This document shows positions 38,928 through 46,032 of a stretch of DNA of 64,000 bases, piece after piece. This stretch comes from Homalodisca vitripennis (lineage: Eukaryota; Arthropoda; Insecta; Hemiptera; Cicadellidae). The notes under the pieces were generated by a model. That model was not told where the DNA came from and ran no database searches. It saw only the letters and a program-made list of their open reading frames with translations. Location: assembly GCF_021130785.1 (NCBI RefSeq), contig NC_060213.1, forward strand, positions 114,840,501 to 114,904,500, read 5' to 3'. The first letter of the stretch is position 1; each line of letters begins with the position of its first letter. Made by a program: the position numbers and the translations under genes.

Positions 38928-39326
38928 TTAATGATCAACTTCGTCATATTCAGGATTCTCTTCCTTAAATTTTGCAATTTCAGCCACATATTTCAAAAAA
39001 ATCTGCACAGGATAGTAACCGCTATCTATAATATTATTCCAATCAACTGTATCTTTATTTTCATCCAAAAACTTTATACTCAAGTGTTGATAGAGACAAA
39101 GAACAGACATATGATCTTTTAATTGATAATGTATATTTTCTTGAATGAACTCTGATGATAAAGTTTGATATTTAGCAATGTTATACCAATTCAATTTGTT
39201 TACGTATAATCTCATCATATCTTCGGATAATTCATATTTTTGAGAAATATCATCCCAATGTTTTTTTTTCAAATCTCTTTCGTGTTGCATTATAAAAAGA
39301 TCGAAAGCACTGTAATGTCCCGCCAT
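38928..39326 (-). CDS. Repeat-motif viral protein (132 aa)
   Basis: This intact frame starts at 39326 (MAGHYSAF) a few bases below TTAATAAATAGAG, a variant of the element's start motif. The protein contains degenerate repeats of about 25-30 residues: WDDISQKYELSEDM, LNWYNIAKYQTLSSEFIQEN, then LYQHLSIKFLDENKDTVDWNNI. The pattern (W-x-x-I-x-x-YQ-x-LS-x-x-F-x-x-x) is common in repeat proteins of large insect and protist DNA viruses, where it probably forms helical binding surfaces. Its role is unknown. It sits between the zinc-ribbon and capsid-like genes, all leftward and closely spaced, and is one of the few uninterrupted genes. Confidence 0.6.
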   Translation of the reverse strand: MAGHYSAFDLFIMQHERDLKKKHWDDISQKYELSEDMMRLYVNKLNWYNIAKYQTLSSEFIQENIHYQLKDHMSVLCLYQHLSIKFLDENKDTVDWNNIIDSGYYPVQIFLKYVAEIAKFKEENPEYDEVDH

Positions 39327-39333
39327 CTCTATT

Positions 39334-39374
39334 TATTAAGAAAAAATTTCAAAATCAAATTTTTATAAATTGGC
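39334..39374. repeat. 41-bp perfect repeat, source copy
   Basis: This copy overlaps the last codons of the zinc-ribbon gene (39355-39498) and the T-rich promoter TTTTTTCTTAATA of the gene starting at 39326. Because it is functionally placed here, it is likely the donor of the copy at 38233-38273. Confidence 0.8.
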
Positions 39375-39498
39375 TCTTTTTAGCGTTACATTCAGCACAT
39401 TTTCCAGATATTCTCTTAACTCCATTGATATTTGCGTAATATTTTATATAATTTGTTTCAGTTTTTTCCTTACAACTCACACAATATATGAGCGCCAT
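39355..39498 (-). CDS. Small zinc-ribbon protein (47 aa), DUF5679-like
   Basis: This short frame starts in TTTATAAATGGCGC, the shared motif, directly beside the stop of the preceding coiled-coil gene, and ends at TGA at 39355. It encodes 47 residues with two C-x2-C knuckles (residues 6-9, CVSC, and 34-37, CAEC) about 25 residues apart, with a basic stretch KRISGKCAEC before the second. That spacing and size match the small zinc-ribbon proteins (DUF5679-like) found in many DNA viruses. It is intact. The role is unknown; nucleic-acid or protein binding is the usual inference for such ribbons. Confidence 0.65.
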   Translation of the reverse strand: MALIYCVSCKEKTETNYIKYYANINGVKRISGKCAECNAKKSQFIKI

Positions 39499-40038
39499 TT
39501 ATAAAGGAGAAATTTTGTCATCATAGCCGCCTAATCCATTAAATCTGTTATCAATATTTTCAAAAGTTTTATTAACATCTTCCTCGAACTTATTAATTTT
39601 TTCTTCTAGTTTATTTACTTTATCGAGTTTATCATCTATTTCTTCAAGTAAATCACCATTACTTTTTATTTTTTCACGAACATTATCTTGATATGTATGA
39701 AAATATTCCTGAATTTTTATAATTAGTTCTTTAACTTTATTTTGATATGCAATAAAACCTTGCCCAATATTTATAACTTTTTCATTAATTTCACCAACAT
39801 CGTCTACTAATCTTCTATTTCTGGCTTCTAACTTGTCATAGACTTCTGTTGTAAAATCTTTAACGTGCTGTTTATGATTCTCATAATTTTGTTTTAGTTC
39901 ATTAAACATTTTAATATGATCTTCTAATTGAATCATTACAACAACATCAAATGGATTTAATTCCTTTACTAACACTGCTAAGTCTTTTTCCTTAAAAATG
40001 TAAGGCATTTTTAACATTCGGATCATGTACATTAACAA
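39499..40038 (-). pseudogene. Coiled-coil viral protein, C-terminal part
   Basis: A frame of 179 codons, open from 40038, ends at TAA at 39499, right next to the start of the zinc-ribbon gene. It is almost wholly helical and charged, with long heptad-like stretches such as DDKLDKVNKLEEKINKF. It has no start in the shared motif, and the bases upstream (40039-40083) show stops in this frame while coding-like segments continue in the other two. I therefore read it as the downstream part of a gene beginning at 40512, broken by several indels. A separate gene using an internal start cannot be excluded. It probably encodes a structural fibre-like or scaffold-like protein, but no homology is evident. 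Confidence 0.45.
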
Positions 40039-40083
40039 TATCGATGTTTTTCTGATAATTTTAGAGGTTTCAAAATTTGTTCT

Positions 40084-40512
40084 TTAACAATAAACAACAT
40101 CATGTTTGTCAATACCAGGTCGAACACCGACAATTCTTTTTTTATTAGCCAAACTAACATAATTGTTTTCAACTTTGATCGCTTCAGTAATTTTATCAGC
40201 TTTTTCGATATGAGACATTAAATTGGTAAATATTTTTTTTGCACCATCTTCAAATTCTTTTTTCAATGTTTTTATTTTATCAGCAATTTCATTTGAACTC
40301 ATGAAATTTGCAAGGTTGTTATCATATTCTGCTTTAAAATCTTCAATCTCGACAGCAAATATATCTGAATCTGGAAGGTTTTGTAATAAATTTTCTATCT
40401 TGTTATCAAACTCATTTCTCAAACTATCAAAATTCAAACTATTATCTACATTTTGATTATTTTCTGTTTTAATTTGTGTACCAAATACGTCAAAAATATT
40501 TAGTGAATCCAT
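40084..40512 (-). pseudogene. Coiled-coil viral protein, N-terminal part
   Basis: Begins MDSLNIFDVFGTQI at 40512, just below TTACTTAATAAAT, a variant of the shared start motif, so I prefer this start to the earlier one at 40563. It overlaps the end of the protease gene by about 23 bases. The 142-residue product is acidic and helical (FDNKIENLLQNLPDSD, KIKTLKKEFEDGAKK) and ends at TAA at 40084. Frame-shifted coding-like sequence follows, which suggests that this and the next frame (39499-40038) once formed one protein of about 340 residues. No enzyme motif is seen. A capsid-associated structural role is only an inference from position. Confidence 0.45.
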
Positions 40513-41370
40513 ATTTATTAAGTAATAATTTGTTGACAACTTCTTTAAAATCTTTACCATCACTCAGTTCATTCAAAACAAAAACACATAAATGACCACA
40601 AATTGGGGGATCTTTATAACCTTGAATCTGAGAATCATTGTAGTAGACGCTTTATTTTTTCAAATATTTAATCAATTCTATAGGTGGTTTGTCCTCAATT
40701 CTTCCATACGAATCAAAATAACATGCATTCTTATCATTTTTATAATAACAAATCCAATGCGTTCCATTTCCCATAATCTCAATAATAATCCCATAGTCTA
40801 AATTCAAAATTCCACATTCAAATTTCTTAACTTTTTCAGGTAATGTATCTCTCATGAAGATTCCTCTAAAATGTTTAATATTTTTGCAGATTTCTTCCAA
40901 TTCCCCGAATGTTAAAGGTTTAAATTTTTTTTTCAATGTTTGATTTCACGTAATTCAAAGTTTTTTCATCTAATCCAGATCCTGTAACATCTTCCAACTC
41001 TTTATCTAACCAATTTAAAATGTTTCGAACAATAGGAATCACGTCTTTTTTTAACGATTGGAGCAGCTTTACTAACATAAGGAACAACATTTTTAACAAC
41101 TGGAATATTTTCTCCAAAATCTAATAAATCTTTCAAAAGTCCACCATTTTTAAGTTCTTTCAACTGATTATAAGAAAATTCTATTCTGGTTCCTTTATTG
41201 TTTTTCTTATGTTTTTCGAGTTTATTGTATTGTCTATTTGTTAAAAATATCTTATCTTCGCCATTTTTTAGTTGATCTATTTTAAATTCAATACTAACGG
41301 GTATTTTTTTCTTAAAAGCGGATTTTATTTTTTCTTTCTGATTTTTGCTGAAATTTACGTTCACCTCCAT
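40490..41370 (-). pseudogene. Core-peptide-like domain plus adenain-type cysteine protease, broken
   Basis: Starts at 41370 in TATATAAATGGAGG. The first part (41370-about 41050) is basic (SKNQKEKIKSAFKKK, NRQYNKLEKHKKNNKG), then hydrophobic near LLDFGENIPVVKNVVPYV, like the small core or membrane-active peptides of adenovirus-like viruses. The second part (from about 40936) is the protease: catalytic His in GNGTHWICYY, Asp in YFDSYG, and Cys in PPICGHLC (codon at 40598-40600). In the family this enzyme cleaves capsid precursors during maturation. Two frame changes lie in the first half, one in an A run near 40930. One TAA at 40652-40654 falls between Asp and Cys. No ATG opens the protease part, so I treat both as one former polyprotein. 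Confidence 0.7.
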
Positions 41371-41378
41371 TTATATAG

Positions 41379-42694
41379 TTAAAATTTCAAGTTCTCTTCG
41401 ATTCCCATTCCTAGTTTTCTCGTCAAAAACATTGCTCCAGCTGTTGGAAGCGCAACAAATCTTTCACCTAAACTAGCATCTTTTGATAAAAAATCTATCC
41501 ATTGCCTTATCTTGCAAAACTTTATCTGCAATATGTCTGGAATTTGTGTCTCTATGTTTTGCATAAAAAATATCGTGTTCCATAGCAGCTTGATCTAATT
41601 TATTTATACCAGGATCTCCTCTTTTTAGTCTTTTTTCGAGTTTTGTGCCAGGCCCCAGATACTGATAAGTTGGTACGTGTAATTCAAAAGGTAAATTTTT
41701 GATAAAATCATTCAAAAGTCCGCTGCCCTCAATCATAGATGAACTTATTGCCGGCAAAATTCGTTTTAAATATTTAATTCCATCAGGTTTTTCAATCACC
41801 TCATCAAGTTTGTTCGAAATAAAATCTTTAATAGCTTCCTTTTCGTTCAAAAAATTGTTGTTTCCAGCCTTTTCTTGACCATAAATATAATTAATAATTC
41901 CATCGAGTTTTGTCAAATCGTCGATATATCTGTATTCAATCTTATTATCACTGTATTTTCTTACACCTGATCCTTCGATTCATTTTTCCCAAATTGGTTT
42001 AATTAATTTCATATATTTTTTACCTCTACTTGACTTAGGCTTCTTAGTAGTTGGATCATTATTTTTGTAAATTGAGTCAGATTCCCATAAAATTACTGTA
42101 TACTTTTTCAAATCTTCTTCAGAATATAAATTATCTTTTGGAGCGTCATTGTATACTAATAATCTCCATAAACCTTGAGTTCCTTCATATGTTTTTCATT
42201 AATAATGATATTATTATGTTCAAATTTCATGGGCGAATTTCCAATCATAAAACTGTTCTTTTTTATCCCAATACAAACCAAATTTATCATCTTTTATTCT
42301 AGGAATGAATTTTCTACCAATTGGACCAACTATTATATCCATTGTTCTAGGACTTATTGGTTCAACTATTGTAGATTCTTCAATGATTCGAGGTCTAAAT
42401 GGTGTTTAAGATGGTAATTTTGGCAATTCAAACTCTTCTACTTCAGATTCTGGAATTGAAATATCAGCAAATTGTCGTACAACTGGAACTAAATTCATCA
42501 AATTTTGATTATCACTTAAAACGTTTTCAATTTTACCTTCAACATTTTTAATTGCAGAAGTTACAGGTTGATTAATTTGTTGAATAAATTCTTGTTCTTT
42601 TTCATCAATTCGAATCTGTTCTTTAAATTCTTTGATTAATTTCTTTTCGATTTGATCAAGTTTTTTTCGCTTCTTCAGAAGTTACGTTCACCAT
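41379..42694 (-). pseudogene. Large viral protein with C-terminal phospholipase A2 domain, broken
   Basis: Starts at 42694 in AATTAAATGGTGAAC. The reading frame breaks after about ten codons in an A run, then continues as a lysine/glutamate-rich helix (DQIEKKLIKEFKEQIRI). A middle part contains GLYWDKK and GTQGLWRLL. The C-terminal domain is a parvovirus-type PLA2: calcium-loop motif YLGPGT (about 41661-41644) and catalytic HD (41577-41572) within MEHDIFYAKH. In parvoviruses this domain opens the endosomal membrane during entry, and a similar role is inferred here. Breaks seen are TAA at 42406-42408, TGA at 41980-41982, frame changes near 42190 and 42230, and another near 41490. The final codons lie just upstream of the protease gene start. 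Confidence 0.7.
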
Positions 42695-42711
42695 TTAATT
42701 AGAAAAATTTT

Positions 42712-42876
42712 GAAACGTGAACGTTGAACGTAAAACGTGAACGTAGAACGTAAAACGTGAACGTGGAACGTAAAAACGTGAACGTGGAACGTAAAAACGT
42801 GAACGTGGAACGTAAAAACCGTGAACGTGGAACGTAAAAACGTGAACGTGAAACGTGGAACGTAAAAACGTGAACA
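42712..42876. repeat. 20-21 bp minisatellite upstream of the PLA2 gene
   Basis: Seven to eight units of ACGTGAACGTGGAACGTAAAA, with small variants, fill the gap between the ATPase gene end and the PLA2-gene start. The unit resembles the first codons of the PLA2 gene (GTGAACGTAAC), so the array may have expanded from that sequence. The minus-strand frame across it (42699-42959) reads repeated RSTFTFLRSTFTF and is an artefact of the repeat. Confidence 0.95.
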
Positions 42877-42955
42877 GATTTACCGTTTTTCAGTTGTTTC
42901 CATAATGTAAATAAAAAGTAAAGATAATGTAAAAATAATTGTAACAAATATTTTA

Positions 42956-43643
42956 TCAAGTAGATTTGTCAGACCACTGAGCAGCATTTATATTAGAAAA
43001 TTTATTCATATATTTACCATTTTTAGGCTTCAAAGTTAGATTAATAGTTAAAAATACATGGTCTTCTTTCAAATTTTATCACATAATTCATTAAAGTAGT
43101 TAAAACACATATCAGATCCCACATAATTGTTGTAAATTTTTCTCGAATAGTGATCATCTTGCTTAAAAACACACAACATATTCAAATTATATTTCTTATA
43201 ACTTGTTTATCAACCTTTGAAAAGCATTGGGAAAGATAGATACAAGATATGTTTTTGTGACGAGACATTACGAAATATTCCTTAATAACGTCCTGATTTT
43301 TCAAAATACAATCATCAAAAACGATTAACGAATTGGGTTTACATTCGCTTAACGGAACTATGTCCTCAGAAGCATTATAAAAATGTGATATTTCTTTGCT
43401 TAAGTTCTTCTCAATATTTTTGAATCTTTGTTGTAATTTTTTGTATGCGTCTTGTTCTAAAGATTTACTAAAAACATACAACTTGGAATAAGAAATCAAC
43501 CTATTGTAGATAAAATTCAATAATAAAGTTGTTTTTCTACATCCACTTGAACCAACAATTAACAATCTGATTGGTTGATCTTTCTTTTTTTCTTCAAACT
43601 TTTGAAGTTTTATCTGATCTTTTTGCTTAAAAAATTTCTCCAT
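42956..43643 (-). pseudogene. FtsK/A32-type DNA-packaging ATPase, broken
   Basis: Starts at 43643 in TATTTAAATGGAGAA. It has a Walker A-like loop GSSGCRKT (residues 31-38), a Walker B strand SLIVFDDC (105-112) and a downstream YLSQCF strand (136-141). This is the layout of the A32-type ATPases that pump DNA into capsids of Polinton-like and giant viruses. The P-loop is abnormal: the usual glycine before the lysine is arginine (residue 36). The frame is open for 153 codons to TAA at 43182. Coding-like sequence continues in other frames to TGA at 42956, through two apparent single-base indels. The full length, about 228 codons, is normal for these small ATPases. The divergent neighbour starts 13 bases away. 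Confidence 0.8.
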
Positions 43644-43659
43644 TTAAATAGCGAAAATG
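43641..43659. promoter_or_regulatory. Bidirectional promoter between ATPase and penton-like genes
   Basis: Only 13 bases (43644-43656, TTTAAATAGCGAA type) separate the divergent start codons. On the minus strand the ATG is embedded in TTTAAATGGAG. On the plus strand TTTAAATAGCG precedes the ATG by a few bases. Any leaders must be extremely short, or each promoter must lie within the opposite gene. Confidence 0.55.
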
Positions 43660-44391
43660 AAGCTGTTCAAGTTGACTTCAGAAAGCTCTAAATTAGTTTT
43701 AAACTTAGAACATCCTATTCATTTAGAGGAAGAATCAAATTATTTTATCGGTTTAAGCGGTTTTTATTCTGACAATTTTGTAATAAATATTAGTGAAAGT
43801 TCTCCTTATTGTATAGGATTTAGTGAGAAGAACATAACAAAATATTATGGTTAAAACAAAGGATATTATACCTTCGATCAAATAAAAAATTCCCTTAAAA
43901 ATTATCTGAAAACATTCAAACAATCAGATAAATCTTTAAAATTTGACGAAAACAAGTTTGAAATGCAAATAAATTATCTCTCTAATAAAATTCAAATAAA
44001 ATCACCAGTAAGAATAATGTTTTCAGCAATTATTGTAGATTTGTTAGGGTTTGTTCAAGAAACTATTGAGCCAAATCAGGTATATTTAGGAAATAAAACG
44101 CCAAAATTTAGACCGTTCGATGTAATTGAAGTGCACTGCAATCTCGTTGAACCTAGTTTTGAAAATCATACCGAACATTTACACAAAGAATCTGAAATTT
44201 TGTACACATTTTTCCCAAATGTTGCTTATGGATCAAAAATCTGTGAAAAACCGAATGGAATTGATTATATTCCAATTAGAAAAAATATTAAAAGAATTCA
44301 AAAAATCGTTCCAACTATACAAGACTCTGAGGGAAATTTATTAAATAATGAGAGTAAAACAACAATATATTTAAGATTGTCGAAAGAATGA
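43657..44391 (+). pseudogene. Penton/minor-capsid-like protein, one in-frame stop
   Basis: The first start, at 43657 (MKLFKLTSESSKLVLNLEHP), is followed by IGLSGFYSDNF. After a TAA at 43852-43854 the same frame continues to 44391 with IMFSAIIVDLLGF, RPFDVIEVHCNLVEPSF and ILYTFFPNVAYGSKI. This order, with a strand-rich N-terminus, a central I-x-x-LLGF and a V-x-CN(L/I)VE strand, is typical of the second conserved capsid protein (penton-like) beside this type of major capsid gene in insect elements. Total length would be about 244 codons, normal for such a jelly-roll vertex protein. Only the one stop is seen, so this gene is less damaged than most of its neighbours. Confidence 0.6.
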
Positions 44392-44394
44392 TGA

Positions 44395-44520
44395 AGCAAC
44401 AGACATGAATCAAGGGGGTCTATTGAATAGCTTACCTTTAAATTTTCAAAAACATACTATTTTCATTAATGCATACTTTACACTCAAAATAAAAATTGCT
44501 TGTTAAATTTTTTTCTATCT
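44395..44520 (+). pseudogene. BRO-N fragment, first of three tandem units
   Basis: The stretch ACATGAATCAAGGGGGTC...ATTGAATAGC near its left end matches 45007-45040 in the third unit. Its right part (ACTATTTTCATTAATG, then AAATAAAAATT and TTTCTATCTAAATGG) matches the end of the second unit. It is the tail of a deleted BRO-N copy lying directly after the penton-like gene. Confidence 0.65.
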
Positions 44521-44522
44521 AA

Positions 44523-44804
44523 ATGGAGTCAGTTGTGAATCTACTCAAATTCAATAATAACGAAATTTTAACAATTGTTGATGAAAATAACGAAATTTGG
44601 TTCAAAGCAAAAGATGTTGCAGAAATTTTAGAATATGAAAACACGAGGCAAGCTATCATAAATAATGTCGATAATGACGATAAAACAACTTTTGAATGTA
44701 TAAATTACAGGAGTCTATCCCATAGACCCCGAGAAAATATTCAAAAAAACACTGTTTTCATTAATGAATCTGGTCTTTATACTGAAATAAAAATTACTAG
44801 TTAA
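44523..44804 (+). pseudogene. BRO-N domain protein, truncated copy
   Basis: Starts at 44523 in TTTCTATCTAAATGGAGTC and runs 93 codons. It has the BRO-N signature IWFKAKDVAEILEYENTRQA (residues 25-44), then VDNDDKTTF and NTVFINESGLYTEI, the usual end of the DNA-binding BRO-N fold. The frame stops just after this domain, where a C-terminal part should follow. BRO-N proteins of baculoviruses, poxviruses and related elements bind DNA and are thought to affect host or viral transcription. It is a tandem duplicate of the next gene, with a unit length of about 298 bases. Confidence 0.75.
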
Positions 44805-44820
44805 AAATATTTCTATCTAA

Positions 44821-45614
44821 ATGGAGTCACTTGTAGGCCTACTCAATAATCAACTCAAATTCAATAACACAAATATCTTAACGATTGTAGACGAAAACAA
44901 TATGATCTGGTTTAAGGCTAAAGATGTTGCAAAAATTCTAGAATTTGAAAATACTATGCAAACGATCAGATTAAACGTTGACGAAGATGATAAATTAACG
45001 TTTAAAGACATGAGTCAAGGGGAGCTATTGAATAGCAAGTTAACACTGTTTTCGTTAATGAATCTGGACTTTATTCTTTAATTTTGAGATCGCATAAATC
45101 AGAAGCGAAATTGTTTAAAAATTGGGTTACAAAAGAAGTTTTGCCAAGTATTCGTAAATTTAGTAAGTACAAACTCAAAAACGAAAATAAGAAGTTAAAA
45201 GATGAAATAAAACAGTTACGAATTTCAGGTCAAATGAAATCCTTGAAAATAGAGAATCAAGATTTGCGAATGGAATTAATGAAGAGAGATATGATATGTA
45301 AAAATTTTGATAAGAAAAAACACCATGTTTTTGTATTAATTAAGAAGAATCACATGTGGGAATATCCTTATTACGTTATCAGAGCTCAAAAGAGAGAAAT
45401 ACCGAAATGATTGAAAGAACTTGAAATTGATTACCCAGAAATGGAAATTTTATTAAGACATGGAGATCCAAATAGTATAAATCTATACAACCAAATGAAA
45501 GAATCTTTGAATATTTTATACAACGGAAATCATTTTACTAAAAATATGGCAGAATCTCGACTGATTTATAGAATAACTAAATTACACGATGAAAATGTTT
45601 CTAAATTTTACTAA
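44821..45614 (+). pseudogene. BRO-N protein with C-terminal domain, broken
   Basis: Starts at 44821 in TTTCTATCTAAATGGAGTC. The BRO-N part has IWFKAKDVAKILEFENTMQT and VDEDDKLTF. A frame change near 45035-45080 moves coding into another frame: SEAKLFKNWVTKEVLPSIRK, then a coiled coil (NKKLKDEIKQL), then the C-terminal domain with YPYYVIRAQKREI. A TGA at 45408-45410 interrupts it before YPEMEILLRHGDPNSINLYN and the end at 45614. This N-plus-C layout is the normal full-length BRO of insect DNA viruses. It sits at the right end of the recognised viral block. The neighbouring 44523 copy shows that the N-terminal part was duplicated. Confidence 0.75.
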
Positions 45615-45699
45615 AAACTCTCTTTTTATAAACCTGGAAATTTAATTTATATACACTCTTTGTACTTTGGGCTTATCAACTTAATGTTAAATTACAGAG

Positions 45700-46032
45700 A
45701 TGATTAATGTTAAATTAAAAAAAGAAACTATGATGATATTATCCCTGTTGAAATGGTATATCTGGTTCGTGATAAATATATTTATATTATTAGTAGTCCC
45801 TATTTCCTCTATATTTCTGGAGACTATCGTCATCTACTTATCTCGAAGTGATCTCCAGCGTACTTTTATTATCTCAAAAGAAATGTATGAAACTCTACAG
45901 ATAATTTTAATTAGAAGAAAATATTTAATTGGATATTTCAAAAAACTTTTTGGAAAAATTATTAAGCAAACTCAATGTGTTCTTTTAAAAAGAGTTCGAA
46001 CTTTGTCAAATATCTTTTGTTGCAGACTTTAA
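45700..46032 (+). pseudogene. Doubtful frame to the right of the BRO genes
   Basis: A 110-codon frame begins MINVKLKKETMMILSLLKW, with a hydrophobic run WFVINIFILLVVPISSIFL that would read as a membrane segment. However, another frame over the same bases gives a more protein-like YDDIIPVEMVYLVRDKY, and coding-like sequence seems to continue to about 46130. I read this as decayed viral sequence of unknown identity rather than a working gene. It may also be chance. Confidence 0.2.

Larger units (their letters stand above)
35859..46032. mobile_element. Endogenous Polinton-like/adintovirus-like DNA virus remnant
   Basis: A cluster of tightly packed genes differs sharply from the empty flanks. 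It holds a packaging ATPase, a phospholipase A2-domain protein, an adenain-type protease, major-capsid-like and penton-like proteins, zinc-ribbon proteins and BRO-N proteins. This is the morphogenesis module of adintovirus- and Polinton-like viruses. Leftward structural genes are arranged head to tail with gaps of 0-40 bases, and rightward genes leave from two shared bidirectional promoters. Most genes carry in-frame stops or frame changes, one carries a large deletion, and a non-viral insertion splits the block at 36.6-37.9 kb. I see no DNA polymerase, integrase, helicase or terminal inverted repeat. The outer limits are therefore set by the last recognised genes. The right limit of 46032 includes a doubtful frame. 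Confidence 0.85.

Noticed and set aside
42699..42959. 86-codon minus-strand frame with repeated RSTFTFL
   Set aside because: It is a translation of the 20-21 bp minisatellite and overlaps the true ATPase end in another frame.
35859..46032. Stop-codon reassignment to explain in-frame TAA, TAG and TGA in the viral genes
   Set aside because: Several stops could be read as glutamine, arginine or tryptophan, but frame changes and a deletion also occur and all three stops are affected, so ordinary decay explains the data better.
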